In this document: in pieces, positions 1 to 7,154 of the stretch
Numbering within the stretch: position 1 is the stretch's first letter
How the letters are laid out: the number at the start of each line of letters is the position of its first letter
NCBI GenBank assembly: GCA_963169055.1
Contig: CAUJFU010000394.1
Span: forward strand, 1-19,994
Length of the DNA: 19,994 bases
Direction of reading: 5' to 3'
From: Myxococcota bacterium
Lineage (GTDB): Bacteria; Myxococcota_C; UBA6777
The notes under the pieces: generated by a model
The model's input: the letters and a program-made list of their open reading frames with translations, nothing else
Database searches by the model: none
Told to the model about the DNA's origin: nothing
Program-made: the position numbers and the translations under genes

Positions 1-1
1 T

Positions 2-481
2 GAACTGTTGATGACAGCCCCCATCACTTCGACCGAGATCGTCCTTGGCAAATTCCTTTCGGCCTTTGGTGTCCTCGCCATCCTGATTAGCTTGACCTTT
101 CTTTATCCCGTCTTGGTCGGCTTTGTCGGAAAAGGCACCTTTGAATGGGCACCGATCTTTTCAGGCTATTTCGGCCTGCTTCTTCTTGCCGCTTCCTTCG
201 CTGCCATCGGCCTTTTCAGTAGCTCCCTCACCGAAAACCAAGTGATCGCCGCTGTCGTCACCTTCGGCATCTTGCTGTTGATGTGGATCATCAACTGGGC
301 CGCAAGCAGCCTTGCCGATGGCCCCGTGCGCGAGATCATCTCCTACCTCGCCATCACCAAGCACCTTTCGGAATTCGCCAAAGGTGTGATCGAGATCAAA
401 GATATCGTCTTCTACCTGTCGTTGATCGTGTTCGGCAATCTGCTGGCTCATCGCATGGTCGAATCGCAGCGCTGGAGGTAA
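2..481 (+). CDS. ABC-2 type transporter permease (GldF-like), C-terminal part
   Basis: The reading frame is open from the left edge, so the true start lies outside the window and about 159 residues are visible. The segment opens with ELLMTAPITSTEIVLGKF, which resembles the cytoplasmic loop of ABC-2 permeases that act with GldG-type partners. About four hydrophobic spans follow (roughly FLSAFGVLAILISLTFLY, FGLLLLAASFAAIGLF, VIAAVVTFGILLLMWII and IVFYLSLIVFGNLL), and the tail is short and basic (ESQRWR). In this family the permease pairs with a separate ATPase, which would be expected just upstream. The stop is 2 bases before the next gene, whose GGAGG ribosome site lies inside this gene's last codons, so the two are probably co-translated. 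The substrate is unknown. Calling it GldF-like rests on the neighbouring GldG homologue and does not by itself imply gliding. Confidence 0.85.
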   Translation, partial: ELLMTAPITSTEIVLGKFLSAFGVLAILISLTFLYPVLVGFVGKGTFEWAPIFSGYFGLLLLAASFAAIGLFSSSLTENQVIAAVVTFGILLLMWIINWAASSLADGPVREIISYLAITKHLSEFAKGVIEIKDIVFYLSLIVFGNLLAHRMVESQRWR

Positions 482-483
482 TT

Positions 484-2406
484 ATGCTGACTTCTGTTTT
501 CCCCGCTTGGATCGCAGCCACCTCTTCATCCATGTGGCAGATCTATCAACCGTACTTGATCATCCTCGGTGTGGCCGTAGCCATGGCCATCGGCTCCGTC
601 TTGATCTGGAAAACCACCTTTGACTTTCGTGACCCCAAACAACAAAAAGACGCCAAACTCTGGGGGATCTACCTCAGCTTCTTTGGCCTTTTGATGCTCG
701 CAAGTGGCTTCTTTTGGTATCAGATCGTCGAACAACTCACCACACGCATCGCCATCCTCCAAGGCGTTGCCATCGGCTTGATGCTCGGTATGTATGCCGT
801 CGGCACTTTCTCCTTTGACCGCACAGCAGCCGGAAAATCCACATTCTTCGCAAGCGTCAGCGTGCTCTCTGTCATCGGCTCTCTCGGTGCCATCGGTGCC
901 ATCAACTACTACGCCAACCAAAACGCCCCCAAATACGACTTCAACGAAAACAAACTCCAATCCCTCTCCGATCGCACCGTCAAGGTGCTCACAAACCTCA
1001 AGCGCGAAGTCCAAGTGGTTGGCTTCTTTTACAAACGTGAGAAAAACGCCGAAGATGGCGCACGCGATTTCTTCTCCAAGTACCGCGAAGTCAACCGAAA
1101 CTTCTCCTTCCGCTTTTATGATCCGCTCCAAAACCCCGAGCTTGCGGCATGTTATGGAATCCGCCAAGGCGGGGCAGGCAGCCTTGAAGGGCGCATGCTG
1201 ATCACGGCGGGTTCTTGCGAAGAAGACAACAAAAAAGCCGCGCAAAAAACCGCAACCGATGGCGGAAACCTCGTATTCAAGGGCAAAAAGATCTTGCTCG
1301 ATAAATTCCCCCCCACCGAGCAAGAGATCACCAACAAGCTCGTCCAGATCTCCCGCAAAAGCAAAAAGATCTGCTTTGCGACAGGCCGCAGCCAACCCGA
1401 TATCAAAGACGAAGGCGGCCAAGGATTTCTCGGACTCAACACCATCCTCAAAGACCGTGGCTTCGAGACCATGGAAGTCAACCTCTTTAACGTCGACGAA
1501 GTTCCGAACGAATGTGACGTGTTGATCCAAGCCTCTCCCGATGGAAACTACTTGCGCGCACGCGGCATCGCCAACGCCACTCTCTCCGAAAAAGAAGTCC
1601 GAACCATCGAGCGTTACGTCAACGCAGGCGGGCGTTTGCTTGTGATGCACGAACCCATGTCTCCTTCTGGACTCGAAGGTTTTCTCGCCAGCTACGGCGT
1701 CAAAGCTGAAAAAGGTCTCGTGGTAGACTTCAATCATAACCTCGGTCAACGCTACGGCGGCGCACTCTCCATCGCCACCCAAACCTATCCCAACAAACAT
1801 CCGATCACCGAAGGATTCCGTGGACGCGTCGGATCGGGCTTTGTGTACGCAACGCAACTCGGCGTGGAACGCGGAAAAGCCGATGTCAGCATCGTCGAGC
1901 TGATCAAAACCCATCCCACCCTCTTGCGCATCCCCGGACGCCAATGCTGCTCCTTCTACTTCCCCGACCCCTACAACAACAAGTTCTATGGCTTGTTAAA
2001 CGCCGCTCGCCGTTGGAAAAAAGAAGAGATGCTCCGCCAAGTCGTCCTTGGAAACCTGATCGAAAACAACTTCAAAGGCGCAAAGGCCGGATCTTTCACG
2101 CTTGCCGTCGCCGTCACCAAAAAAGTCAAAAACACCAAAAAAGATTTCCGTATGGTCGTCTTTGGTGACTCGACCTTCGCAAGCAACATCCTCTTGCGCG
2201 AAAACGAAACGCTGGTCATGAACAGCCTCTCTTGGCTCGCCCAAGAAGAAGATCAGATCCACATCCCACCCAAACAGCGCAAACCCTCTTCGATCTCCTT
2301 GACCGGTACCCAACGCAACTTCTTGCGCTACACCAACCGCTACGGGATGCCCTTCCTCTTCCTCTCCCTTATCTTGCTGATCTCAGCGATTCGGAGGACT
2401 CAGTAA
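484..2406 (+). CDS. GldG-like ABC transporter auxiliary protein (ABC_transp_aux family)
   Basis: This 640-residue protein has four N-terminal membrane spans (about 22-43, 60-80, 89-109, 121-144), a large soluble region, and one C-terminal span (FLFLSLILLISAI) ending in Arg residues. Just after span four comes YDFNENKLQSLSDRTVKVL, the usual opening of the GldG-type soluble domain. Further in, VNAGGRLLVMHEP and the late segment FRMVVFGDSTFASN fit the Rossmann-like core of this family. I chose ATG 484 because GGAGG (474-478) sits 5 bases upstream; the frame is open further upstream but overlaps the permease. The extra N-terminal spans suggest fusion to a small permease-like membrane domain. The role is inferred: a periplasmic or membrane accessory of an ABC exporter. 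It overlaps no neighbour, and a single base separates it from the DUF4340 gene. Confidence 0.85.
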   Translation: MLTSVFPAWIAATSSSMWQIYQPYLIILGVAVAMAIGSVLIWKTTFDFRDPKQQKDAKLWGIYLSFFGLLMLASGFFWYQIVEQLTTRIAILQGVAIGLMLGMYAVGTFSFDRTAAGKSTFFASVSVLSVIGSLGAIGAINYYANQNAPKYDFNENKLQSLSDRTVKVLTNLKREVQVVGFFYKREKNAEDGARDFFSKYREVNRNFSFRFYDPLQNPELAACYGIRQGGAGSLEGRMLITAGSCEEDNKKAAQKTATDGGNLVFKGKKILLDKFPPTEQEITNKLVQISRKSKKICFATGRSQPDIKDEGGQGFLGLNTILKDRGFETMEVNLFNVDEVPNECDVLIQASPDGNYLRARGIANATLSEKEVRTIERYVNAGGRLLVMHEPMSPSGLEGFLASYGVKAEKGLVVDFNHNLGQRYGGALSIATQTYPNKHPITEGFRGRVGSGFVYATQLGVERGKADVSIVELIKTHPTLLRIPGRQCCSFYFPDPYNNKFYGLLNAARRWKKEEMLRQVVLGNLIENNFKGAKAGSFTLAVAVTKKVKNTKKDFRMVVFGDSTFASNILLRENETLVMNSLSWLAQEEDQIHIPPKQRKPSSISLTGTQRNFLRYTNRYGMPFLFLSLILLISAIRRTQ

Positions 2407-2407
2407 T

Positions 2408-4189
2408 ATGGCGACACGTACACAATCCCAAATGATCACGACTTCGCTGTGGCTCCTTGTGGCCGCAGCCATCGGCCTGTTTGTCTACCAAGACCGCAAA
2501 ACCAAAGAAACCGCCAAACAAAAAGAAGAATCGTCCAAACTGCTGTTTGTACTCGATCCCAAACTCGATCCCGCGAAAGAAAAAGACCGAAAAGCCCTGA
2601 TATCCAACATCTCAGAGCTTCACGTCTTGAACGCCAAAGCCGACAAAACCCAACAGCAAGTCCGCCTCAAACAAACCAAACACGGCGATCACAGCGATTG
2701 GGATGTCCAAGCCCCCGTTCAAACCACCGCTGACGGCAAAGAAGCCGAACGCCTGCTCGCTGATATCCTTCAAGCCAAGCGCGTCGAAGTCGCCACCCAA
2801 CTCCCCAGCGACAGCAAACAAGTCAACCAAGCCCTCCAAAAATACGGACTCGAAAACCCCCAACACTCCGTACATTTTGTCTATCAACAAAAAAAGTACG
2901 GTATCCAGATCGGTAAAAAAGACGGCTTCACAGGAAAGTACTTTGCGCGCATCGAAGACAGCAAAGAAGTCATTCTTGTGGAAAGTTCACTCTTTTACAG
3001 CGCAGATAAAAAACTCTTTGACCTGCGCCGCAAAGAAGTCTTTACCGACCGCACCCCTGATATCCAACAGATGAGCATCACCCGCGCACAAGATCAACTC
3101 GTCCTCAAACGCATCGACGAAGGCAATACCGTGATCTCCGCTGGACCCAAACACGACGATCACGGCCATCACCACGGGCATAGCCACGGCCCCGCAAAAA
3201 AATCCCTCGCAGGCTGGCAGATCCTCCAACCCGTCCAAGCCATCGCCGACAAACAAACCATCAATCTGATGCTCAACAGCCTCCGCTATCTCAAAACCGA
3301 AAAGTTTGTCAGCGAAGACGTCCAAAAAGATCGCCAATCCTACGGCCTCGATAAGCCCGACGTCTCCATCGAACTCTCCCTCAAAAACAACAAAGGCAAG
3401 GAAAGTACCTTCGTCCTTCACATCGCCTACCCCTCCAAAGCGCCCCAAAAAGCCTATGTCGCTCGCCCCGACAAAGGAGCCATCGCCGAAGTCGATCGCA
3501 ACGCCCTCAAAGATCTCACTCAGCAAATCTTCTACTTCCGCGAAAAACGCGCTCTGTTCGCCACCAACAGCCGCATCAAGCAGATCGCCTTCCAACAATC
3601 CAACAAGACTTTCCGCCTCCTTCGCATCGAAGGCAAAGAAGACGAGTGGCGTGTCCTCAACCCCGGTCCCCAAAATGCCGACAAAAAGAAGGCCACCGAA
3701 TTTCTCAACGATATCCTTTCCATCAAAGTGTCTCGTTTTGTCGCAGAATCCGCCACCCCCGCTCAACTCCAAACCTACGGCCTCGATCAACCGCAGATGC
3801 AGATCGCCTTTTATGGCACGAGCAACAAAGAACTCCTCGAACAACTCTGGATCGGAAAACAAGAAAAAGACGGATACTACGCCACAAACAACAAGAAGGA
3901 AAAGATCTTCTTGATCAAAACAGGCGATATCTCTAAGCTACCCACCCAAGACTGGCAGTTCATCCAAGGTGGCAAAGCCCCCACCCCGCCCGCTGCCCGC
4001 CCCGCGCAGACGCCCACGCCCACCTCGCAACCTGCGCCCACGCAACCTTTACCCAAGTCGTTGCCCAAACTCACGATCCCGGCTCCTCGCCCTGTGGCCT
4101 TCCCCACCACAACGCAACCCGCGATCCAACCCAAGGTAGGCGCTCCCGCTTTGCGTATAGCACCTGCCTCGAAACCTGCGCAACGCTAA
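2408..4189 (+). CDS. DUF4340 domain protein with His-rich insert
   Basis: This 593-residue protein has an N-terminal membrane anchor (about 11-26, [18 protein letters not shown]) and an otherwise soluble, lysine-rich body. The motif Y-G-L-[ED]-x-P occurs three times (near residues 145, 311 and 456), each followed by a beta-like stretch. This is the repeating pattern of DUF4340, so about three modules are present. Residues 249-262 form a His-rich loop ([14 protein letters not shown]) of the kind that binds Zn, Ni or Cu. The last 70 or so residues are Pro/Thr/Ala-rich and probably disordered. The start is fixed by GGAGGA at 2393-2398. DUF4340 genes commonly follow GldG-like genes, so it likely completes the same envelope complex, facing the periplasm. 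Its molecular function is not known. The His-rich loop is not a feature I expect in the family. Confidence 0.85.
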   Translation: MATRTQSQMITTSLWLLVAAAIGLFVYQDRKTKETAKQKEESSKLLFVLDPKLDPAKEKDRKALISNISELHVLNAKADKTQQQVRLKQTKHGDHSDWDVQAPVQTTADGKEAERLLADILQAKRVEVATQLPSDSKQVNQALQKYGLENPQHSVHFVYQQKKYGIQIGKKDGFTGKYFARIEDSKEVILVESSLFYSADKKLFDLRRKEVFTDRTPDIQQMSITRAQDQLVLKRIDEGNTVISAGPKHDDHGHHHGHSHGPAKKSLAGWQILQPVQAIADKQTINLMLNSLRYLKTEKFVSEDVQKDRQSYGLDKPDVSIELSLKNNKGKESTFVLHIAYPSKAPQKAYVARPDKGAIAEVDRNALKDLTQQIFYFREKRALFATNSRIKQIAFQQSNKTFRLLRIEGKEDEWRVLNPGPQNADKKKATEFLNDILSIKVSRFVAESATPAQLQTYGLDQPQMQIAFYGTSNKELLEQLWIGKQEKDGYYATNNKKEKIFLIKTGDISKLPTQDWQFIQGGKAPTPPAARPAQTPTPTSQPAPTQPLPKSLPKLTIPAPRPVAFPTTTQPAIQPKVGAPALRIAPASKPAQR

Positions 4190-4211
4190 ACCATCCCAAG
4201 GAGTCCGTCAC

Positions 4212-4433
4212 ATGGCCCGCGTCACTGTCGAAGATTGCATCCACAAAGTCGAAAACCGCTTTGCTCTCGTCATGCTTGCGGTCCAACGTGTCCGCCAACT
4301 CAAGCGCGACAAAGACGCTCGACCCATGATCCGCTCCCGAAACAAAGAAGCCGTCACCTCCCTACGCGAGATCGCTGCCGGAAAGATCGCTTACAAAGAA
4401 GATCCCCTCTCCAAAAATCCCTACGGTCGCTAA
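4212..4433 (+). CDS. rpoZ: DNA-directed RNA polymerase omega subunit
   Basis: This 73-residue protein begins [20 protein letters not shown], the conserved omega start in which V-[ED]-D-C and N-R-F-x-L-V contact the beta' subunit tail. It continues with R-x-R-Q-L and with [16 protein letters not shown], the usual second conserved block. Omega stabilises and assembles RNA polymerase and in many bacteria mediates part of the ppGpp response. AAGGAG at 4198-4203 lies 8 bases before the ATG. It follows the DUF4340 gene by 22 bases, which suggests co-transcription with the transporter cassette. gmk, its frequent upstream neighbour, is not here. Its TAA stop directly touches the stop of the opposing gene. 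Confidence 0.95.
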   Translation: MARVTVEDCIHKVENRFALVMLAVQRVRQLKRDKDARPMIRSRNKEAVTSLREIAAGKIAYKEDPLSKNPYGR

Positions 4434-5402
4434 TTACCTTTTCGAGGGAGGGGCTTTTTGCGAAGAAGAGCCGCTGACGCTCGGAATCACGTACACGCGA
4501 TCGTCTTGTTTTGCGGCTTTGTTGCGACCCATCGCGATCAACTTGCGCAGCCCTGTTCCCTTTTGCCCCGTCTGCTTTTCTGCGATCCCCACGAATTCCC
4601 ACGCCCTCTCGAACCAATACGCTGCCCGATAAAACTCACCTTCTTGGCGATACAACTCCGCCACTAGATACGCCACCGTTGGACGCTTGGCCAGCGGATA
4701 CATCTTGCGTTCCAGCGCAAAACGCATCGCTGCAAGCGCCTTGCGCCGAAACAGCGATGCCCAACGAGCGTCCTTTTCCTCACGCGCCGCCCACAACGCA
4801 CGCAAATAAAAATCCCCAAAGAAGCGTGCATCCTTCTTGCGCGCTATATACGCCGCTGCTGCGGCATGATAGCGAAAGCTACCCGAGATATCCTCTCCCA
4901 CCCGAAAAGACTGGCGGATCGACTGCAACGCACGCTCCATCTCTAGCCGATCATACGGCTCCAAAAAATCTTGCGTCAGCGCTGCGTAGTTGCTGCGCGG
5001 ACAGATCCAGATATACTCGCGTTGACCAAAACGCCCCAAGTGCGGGCGCAGATCGCTATCTCTCGCCTCTGCACGCATCCCCTTGATCACCAACACTTCG
5101 ATAATCTCGCCGTCATGTGGGCAACGCATCCGACGCACCCGAACTTCGGGACCGATCACCCGACCCAGACAATAACGACCATACCGCTGCCCTTCAGGAC
5201 AAGTCTGGCGCGAAATAGCCGATGGCTTGGGCGGTTGCGCGTTGTGCGATGGTTTCGATGAGGGGATGACTTGCCGATTTTTTGGGGGCTTTGCAGAAGA
5301 CACCGTTGGGCGGCTGGAAGGGGGTACTCCGAATCCCTGTTGTGGGAGGATAAACAAGGCTCCAACACCAAGCAGAGCCGCACCAAAAACACGATCAAAC
5401 AT
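4434..5402 (-). CDS. Exported DUF2225-like protein
   Basis: This 322-residue protein has a hydrophobic N-terminus (about 5-25, signal peptide or anchor) followed by a Pro/Ser/Lys linker to about residue 66. The core resembles DUF2225: MRCPHDGEIIEV, then a basic stretch with DSDLRP, then YIWICPRSNYAALTQDF, then an all-helical TPR-like half (YHAAAAAYIARKK ... AYLVAELYRQEGEFYRAAYWFERAWEF). In the family as I know it, each Cys site is a CxxC pair. Here only C94 and C134 remain (CPHD, CPRSN), with C68 and C78 nearby as possible substitutes. The start has a purine-rich AAAGGAAAAAAG sequence just upstream. It converges on rpoZ with zero gap. The family has no firmly known role, and the export signal is unusual for it. 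Confidence 0.7.
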   Translation of the reverse strand: MFDRVFGAALLGVGALFILPQQGFGVPPSSRPTVSSAKPPKNRQVIPSSKPSHNAQPPKPSAISRQTCPEGQRYGRYCLGRVIGPEVRVRRMRCPHDGEIIEVLVIKGMRAEARDSDLRPHLGRFGQREYIWICPRSNYAALTQDFLEPYDRLEMERALQSIRQSFRVGEDISGSFRYHAAAAAYIARKKDARFFGDFYLRALWAAREEKDARWASLFRRKALAAMRFALERKMYPLAKRPTVAYLVAELYRQEGEFYRAAYWFERAWEFVGIAEKQTGQKGTGLRKLIAMGRNKAAKQDDRVYVIPSVSGSSSQKAPPSKR

Positions 5403-5729
5403 GTCTTTTTTCCTTTTCTTTCAAGGCTTCTCGTTCTCTTTTTACGTTGGCACACGCCTTGCCAAAGCGTTCTCAGCGTGTTAAGTTGCACCACCAAATC
5501 ACTTCGCTCGTGGGTAGGCGTCATGAAAAAGCATTCTTTGCAACACAAGATCAAGCCCCCTGACATCCGCCCAAAAAACGAAGTTGAATAATCACGTCCG
5601 CGAATCCGTCTGATGCCCGACCCAACGCTGGGTGTGATAAAGATCACGTCTTTCGTCTCTGTTTTGTCCGTCCCTTGGGGCGGATGAGAATGGAACTCAA
5701 CCTTTCATCCCTTTTTGCAGGAGGCTCCC
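5403..5729. other. Divergent intergenic region, 327 bp
   Basis: This separates the start of the DUF2225-like gene (-) from the start of the Tyr/Arg/Gly-rich gene (+), so promoters for both must lie here. It contains the CRP-like palindrome at 5633-5648 and a small inverted repeat, CCCA-ACGC-TGGG, at about 5620-5631. A 22-codon frame at 5523-5591 (MKKHSLQHK...) has no clear ribosome site. I see no convincing -35/-10 pair. Confidence 0.6.
5633..5648. promoter_or_regulatory. CRP/FNR-family-like operator palindrome
   Basis: The sequence TGTGATAAAGATCACG reads TGTGA-N6-TCAC, a close match to the E. coli CRP consensus core (TGTGA-N6-TCACA), with only the last outer base different. Its inner arms GTGAT/ATCAC are a perfect inverted repeat. 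It lies 81 bases upstream of the ATG at 5730 and about 230 bases from the start of the opposing gene. The regulator is inferred only from the palindrome; no regulator gene is in the window. Confidence 0.4.
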
Positions 5730-6644
5730 ATGCTTTCCAAATGGAAAACCCTTCTCCTCGCGGGATTCTTGGCGCTCTCTCTTGCGCCCAGTCTCTCACA
5801 CGCCCAGTACGATCCCGATCTCGATGACGGCAACCAAAACCAAAACCAACAACCCCCACCCCAAGGCGGACAGCCCGATGCACAACCCGGCGTTGCACAA
5901 CCCGGCGTGCAAGAAACCTTACCTCCGCCCGAGCAAGTCACCGCTCACCCACACATCAACGTCAACGGCGTTCAAGTCTATTACTATTACGACAACGGCG
6001 TTGCGCGTTATTATTACTTCGATGGCAATAGCGCCCGCATCTATTATCCCGTGGGATGGCGTCCTTGGTACTCGAACGGCGGCGTTCGCGTGAATTTCGA
6101 TCCCGCCCCTTACACCGTCTTTGATGGTCGCCCTGTGTACTACTTCTGGTACAACGGAGCCTACCGTTATTACTGGTACAACAACGGCGTGATGTCCTAT
6201 TACCCCATCGGATGGCGCCCTTGGTATATGCGCGGTGGTGTTCGCGTGTGGTACGCCCCCCGCTACCGTTACCACTACCGAAACTGGTATCGTCACCGTA
6301 GCTTCTATCGCCGTGGCGTGTACTACCGCCCCAACCTCTACCGCACTCGCTACCGCGCTTATTACACCCGCTATCGTGGCGGCTATCGTGGCGGCTATCG
6401 CGGCGGCTATCGCGGCGGATATCGTGGCACCTATCGTGGCACCTATCGTGGCGGCTACAACCGTGGTGTGAATCGTGGCTACAATCGTGGCTACAATCGC
6501 GGCGTCCAACGCGGCTACAACCACGGCTACAATCGCGGCGTTCAACGCGGCTACAATCGCGGCGTTCAACGCAGCGGTGGTAGCTATCGCGGTGGCAGCA
6601 GCGGTCGCAGCAGCAGCGGCAGTCGCAGTGGCGGTCGTCGCTAA
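5730..6644 (+). CDS. Secreted Tyr/Arg/Gly-rich repeat protein
   Basis: This 304-residue protein has a clear Sec signal peptide (MLSKWKTLLLAGFLALSLAP..., probable cut after SLSHA, residue 25). The mature protein starts with an acidic, Asn/Gln/Pro-rich spacer (to about 72). A Tyr-rich region follows (78-180) carrying two copies of an approximately 20-residue motif, YYP[VI]GWRPWYxxGGVRV (about 105-122 and 157-174). Then comes a strongly basic Arg/Tyr/His region, RGGY and RGTY repeats (214-243), YNRGVQRG-type repeats (243-281), and a Ser/Gly/Arg tail. ATG 5730 is chosen because AGGAGG (5719-5724) precedes it and the signal peptide starts there. I do not recognise a family. The composition suggests an adhesive or structural extracytoplasmic protein with an aggregation-prone basic tail. 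It is a lone gene with a possible CRP-like site upstream. Confidence 0.8.
   Translation: MLSKWKTLLLAGFLALSLAPSLSHAQYDPDLDDGNQNQNQQPPPQGGQPDAQPGVAQPGVQETLPPPEQVTAHPHINVNGVQVYYYYDNGVARYYYFDGNSARIYYPVGWRPWYSNGGVRVNFDPAPYTVFDGRPVYYFWYNGAYRYYWYNNGVMSYYPIGWRPWYMRGGVRVWYAPRYRYHYRNWYRHRSFYRRGVYYRPNLYRTRYRAYYTRYRGGYRGGYRGGYRGGYRGTYRGTYRGGYNRGVNRGYNRGYNRGVQRGYNHGYNRGVQRGYNRGVQRSGGSYRGGSSGRSSSGSRSGGRR
6369..6572 (+). repeat. In-frame tandem repeats encoding RGGY and YNRGVQRG units
   Basis: Within the preceding gene, 12-bp units of the type TATCGTGGCGGC repeat from about 6369 to 6459 (each giving Y-R-G-G or Y-R-G-T). They grade into 12- and 24-bp units of the type TACAATCGCGGCGTTCAACG (giving Y-N-R-G-V-Q-R-G) up to about 6572. 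Units differ mostly at third codon positions, which suggests selection on the protein as well as slippage. Confidence 0.85.
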
Positions 6645-7154
6645 TCCTCGCCTCTTTCGCTTGGGCCTCTTGCTTCCGTCCTTTCCGCCTCTCCCACTTC
6701 ATTTCTCCCCCCGCTTGTTCTTCTTGATCTCTGAGACTCTCCCCCCAAAACCCTATCCTCTCGTGTCAAAACGCTCTCGCTGTGTTGCCAAAAGAACACT
6801 GTGAAAACGCCGTTGCACGAACTCCCCATCGCAACACACGACAAAAACCCCCGAAAACAGGCTCGGATGCTTGGTATGGATCGAGCAGCCCGCGTGTTCG
6901 ACTTCGTTGCATGCACACAACGAACGTATCTTCTATCACGATAAACTATCAAAAAGAAACACCTTTTTCATTCCCCTCACCTTCTTTCCGAGGTGGTCTT
7001 GTTTTTGCTTTGGCGCACGCCGCCTTCCGAAGAGCCCATACTCGTTCAAAACAACGGATACAAGGCGAAGGCGCACAAGCCAGACAAGAAACTCAGCACA
7101 AAGGACGCCTCCCAAAGCGCCCTCTGTGGCTCTCTCCATCCTAAAGGAAAGAAC
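6645..7154. other. Non-coding stretch, 510 bp
   Basis: It lies between two plus-strand genes. The first 120 bases or so are strongly pyrimidine-rich (CCTCTTTCGC..., CTTTCCGCCTCTCCC). The remainder holds frames on both strands without ribosome sites, recognisable motifs or typical codon use. There is no clear terminator hairpin after 6644 and no convincing promoter. The frame of the next gene is open back to 6993, but that extension is not protein-like. Confidence 0.55.

Noticed and set aside
526-1944. Long minus-strand frame (472 codons) opposite the GldG-like gene
   Set aside because: It is antisense to a gene with clear membrane spans and family motifs; its product is Asp/Glu/Gly/Val-biased without motifs, as expected for a mirror of a Lys/Ala/Phe-rich gene.
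2987-3862. Minus-strand frame of 291 codons opposite the DUF4340 gene
   Set aside because: Same kind of antisense shadow; no ribosome site and no family resemblance.
5523-5591. 22-codon small ORF MKKHSLQHK...
   Set aside because: No adequate ribosome site, no hydrophobic or known motif, and it lies in a divergent promoter region.
5919-6569. Minus-strand Ala/Ile/Val repeat frame opposite the Tyr/Arg/Gly-rich gene
   Set aside because: It only mirrors the RGGY codon repeats; the plus strand has the signal peptide and AGGAGG site.
6993-7154. N-terminal extension of the squalene monooxygenase
   Set aside because: The extra 54 codons are Lys/Ser/Thr-rich without a targeting pattern, and ATG 7155 has a good ribosome site and begins at the FAD fold.
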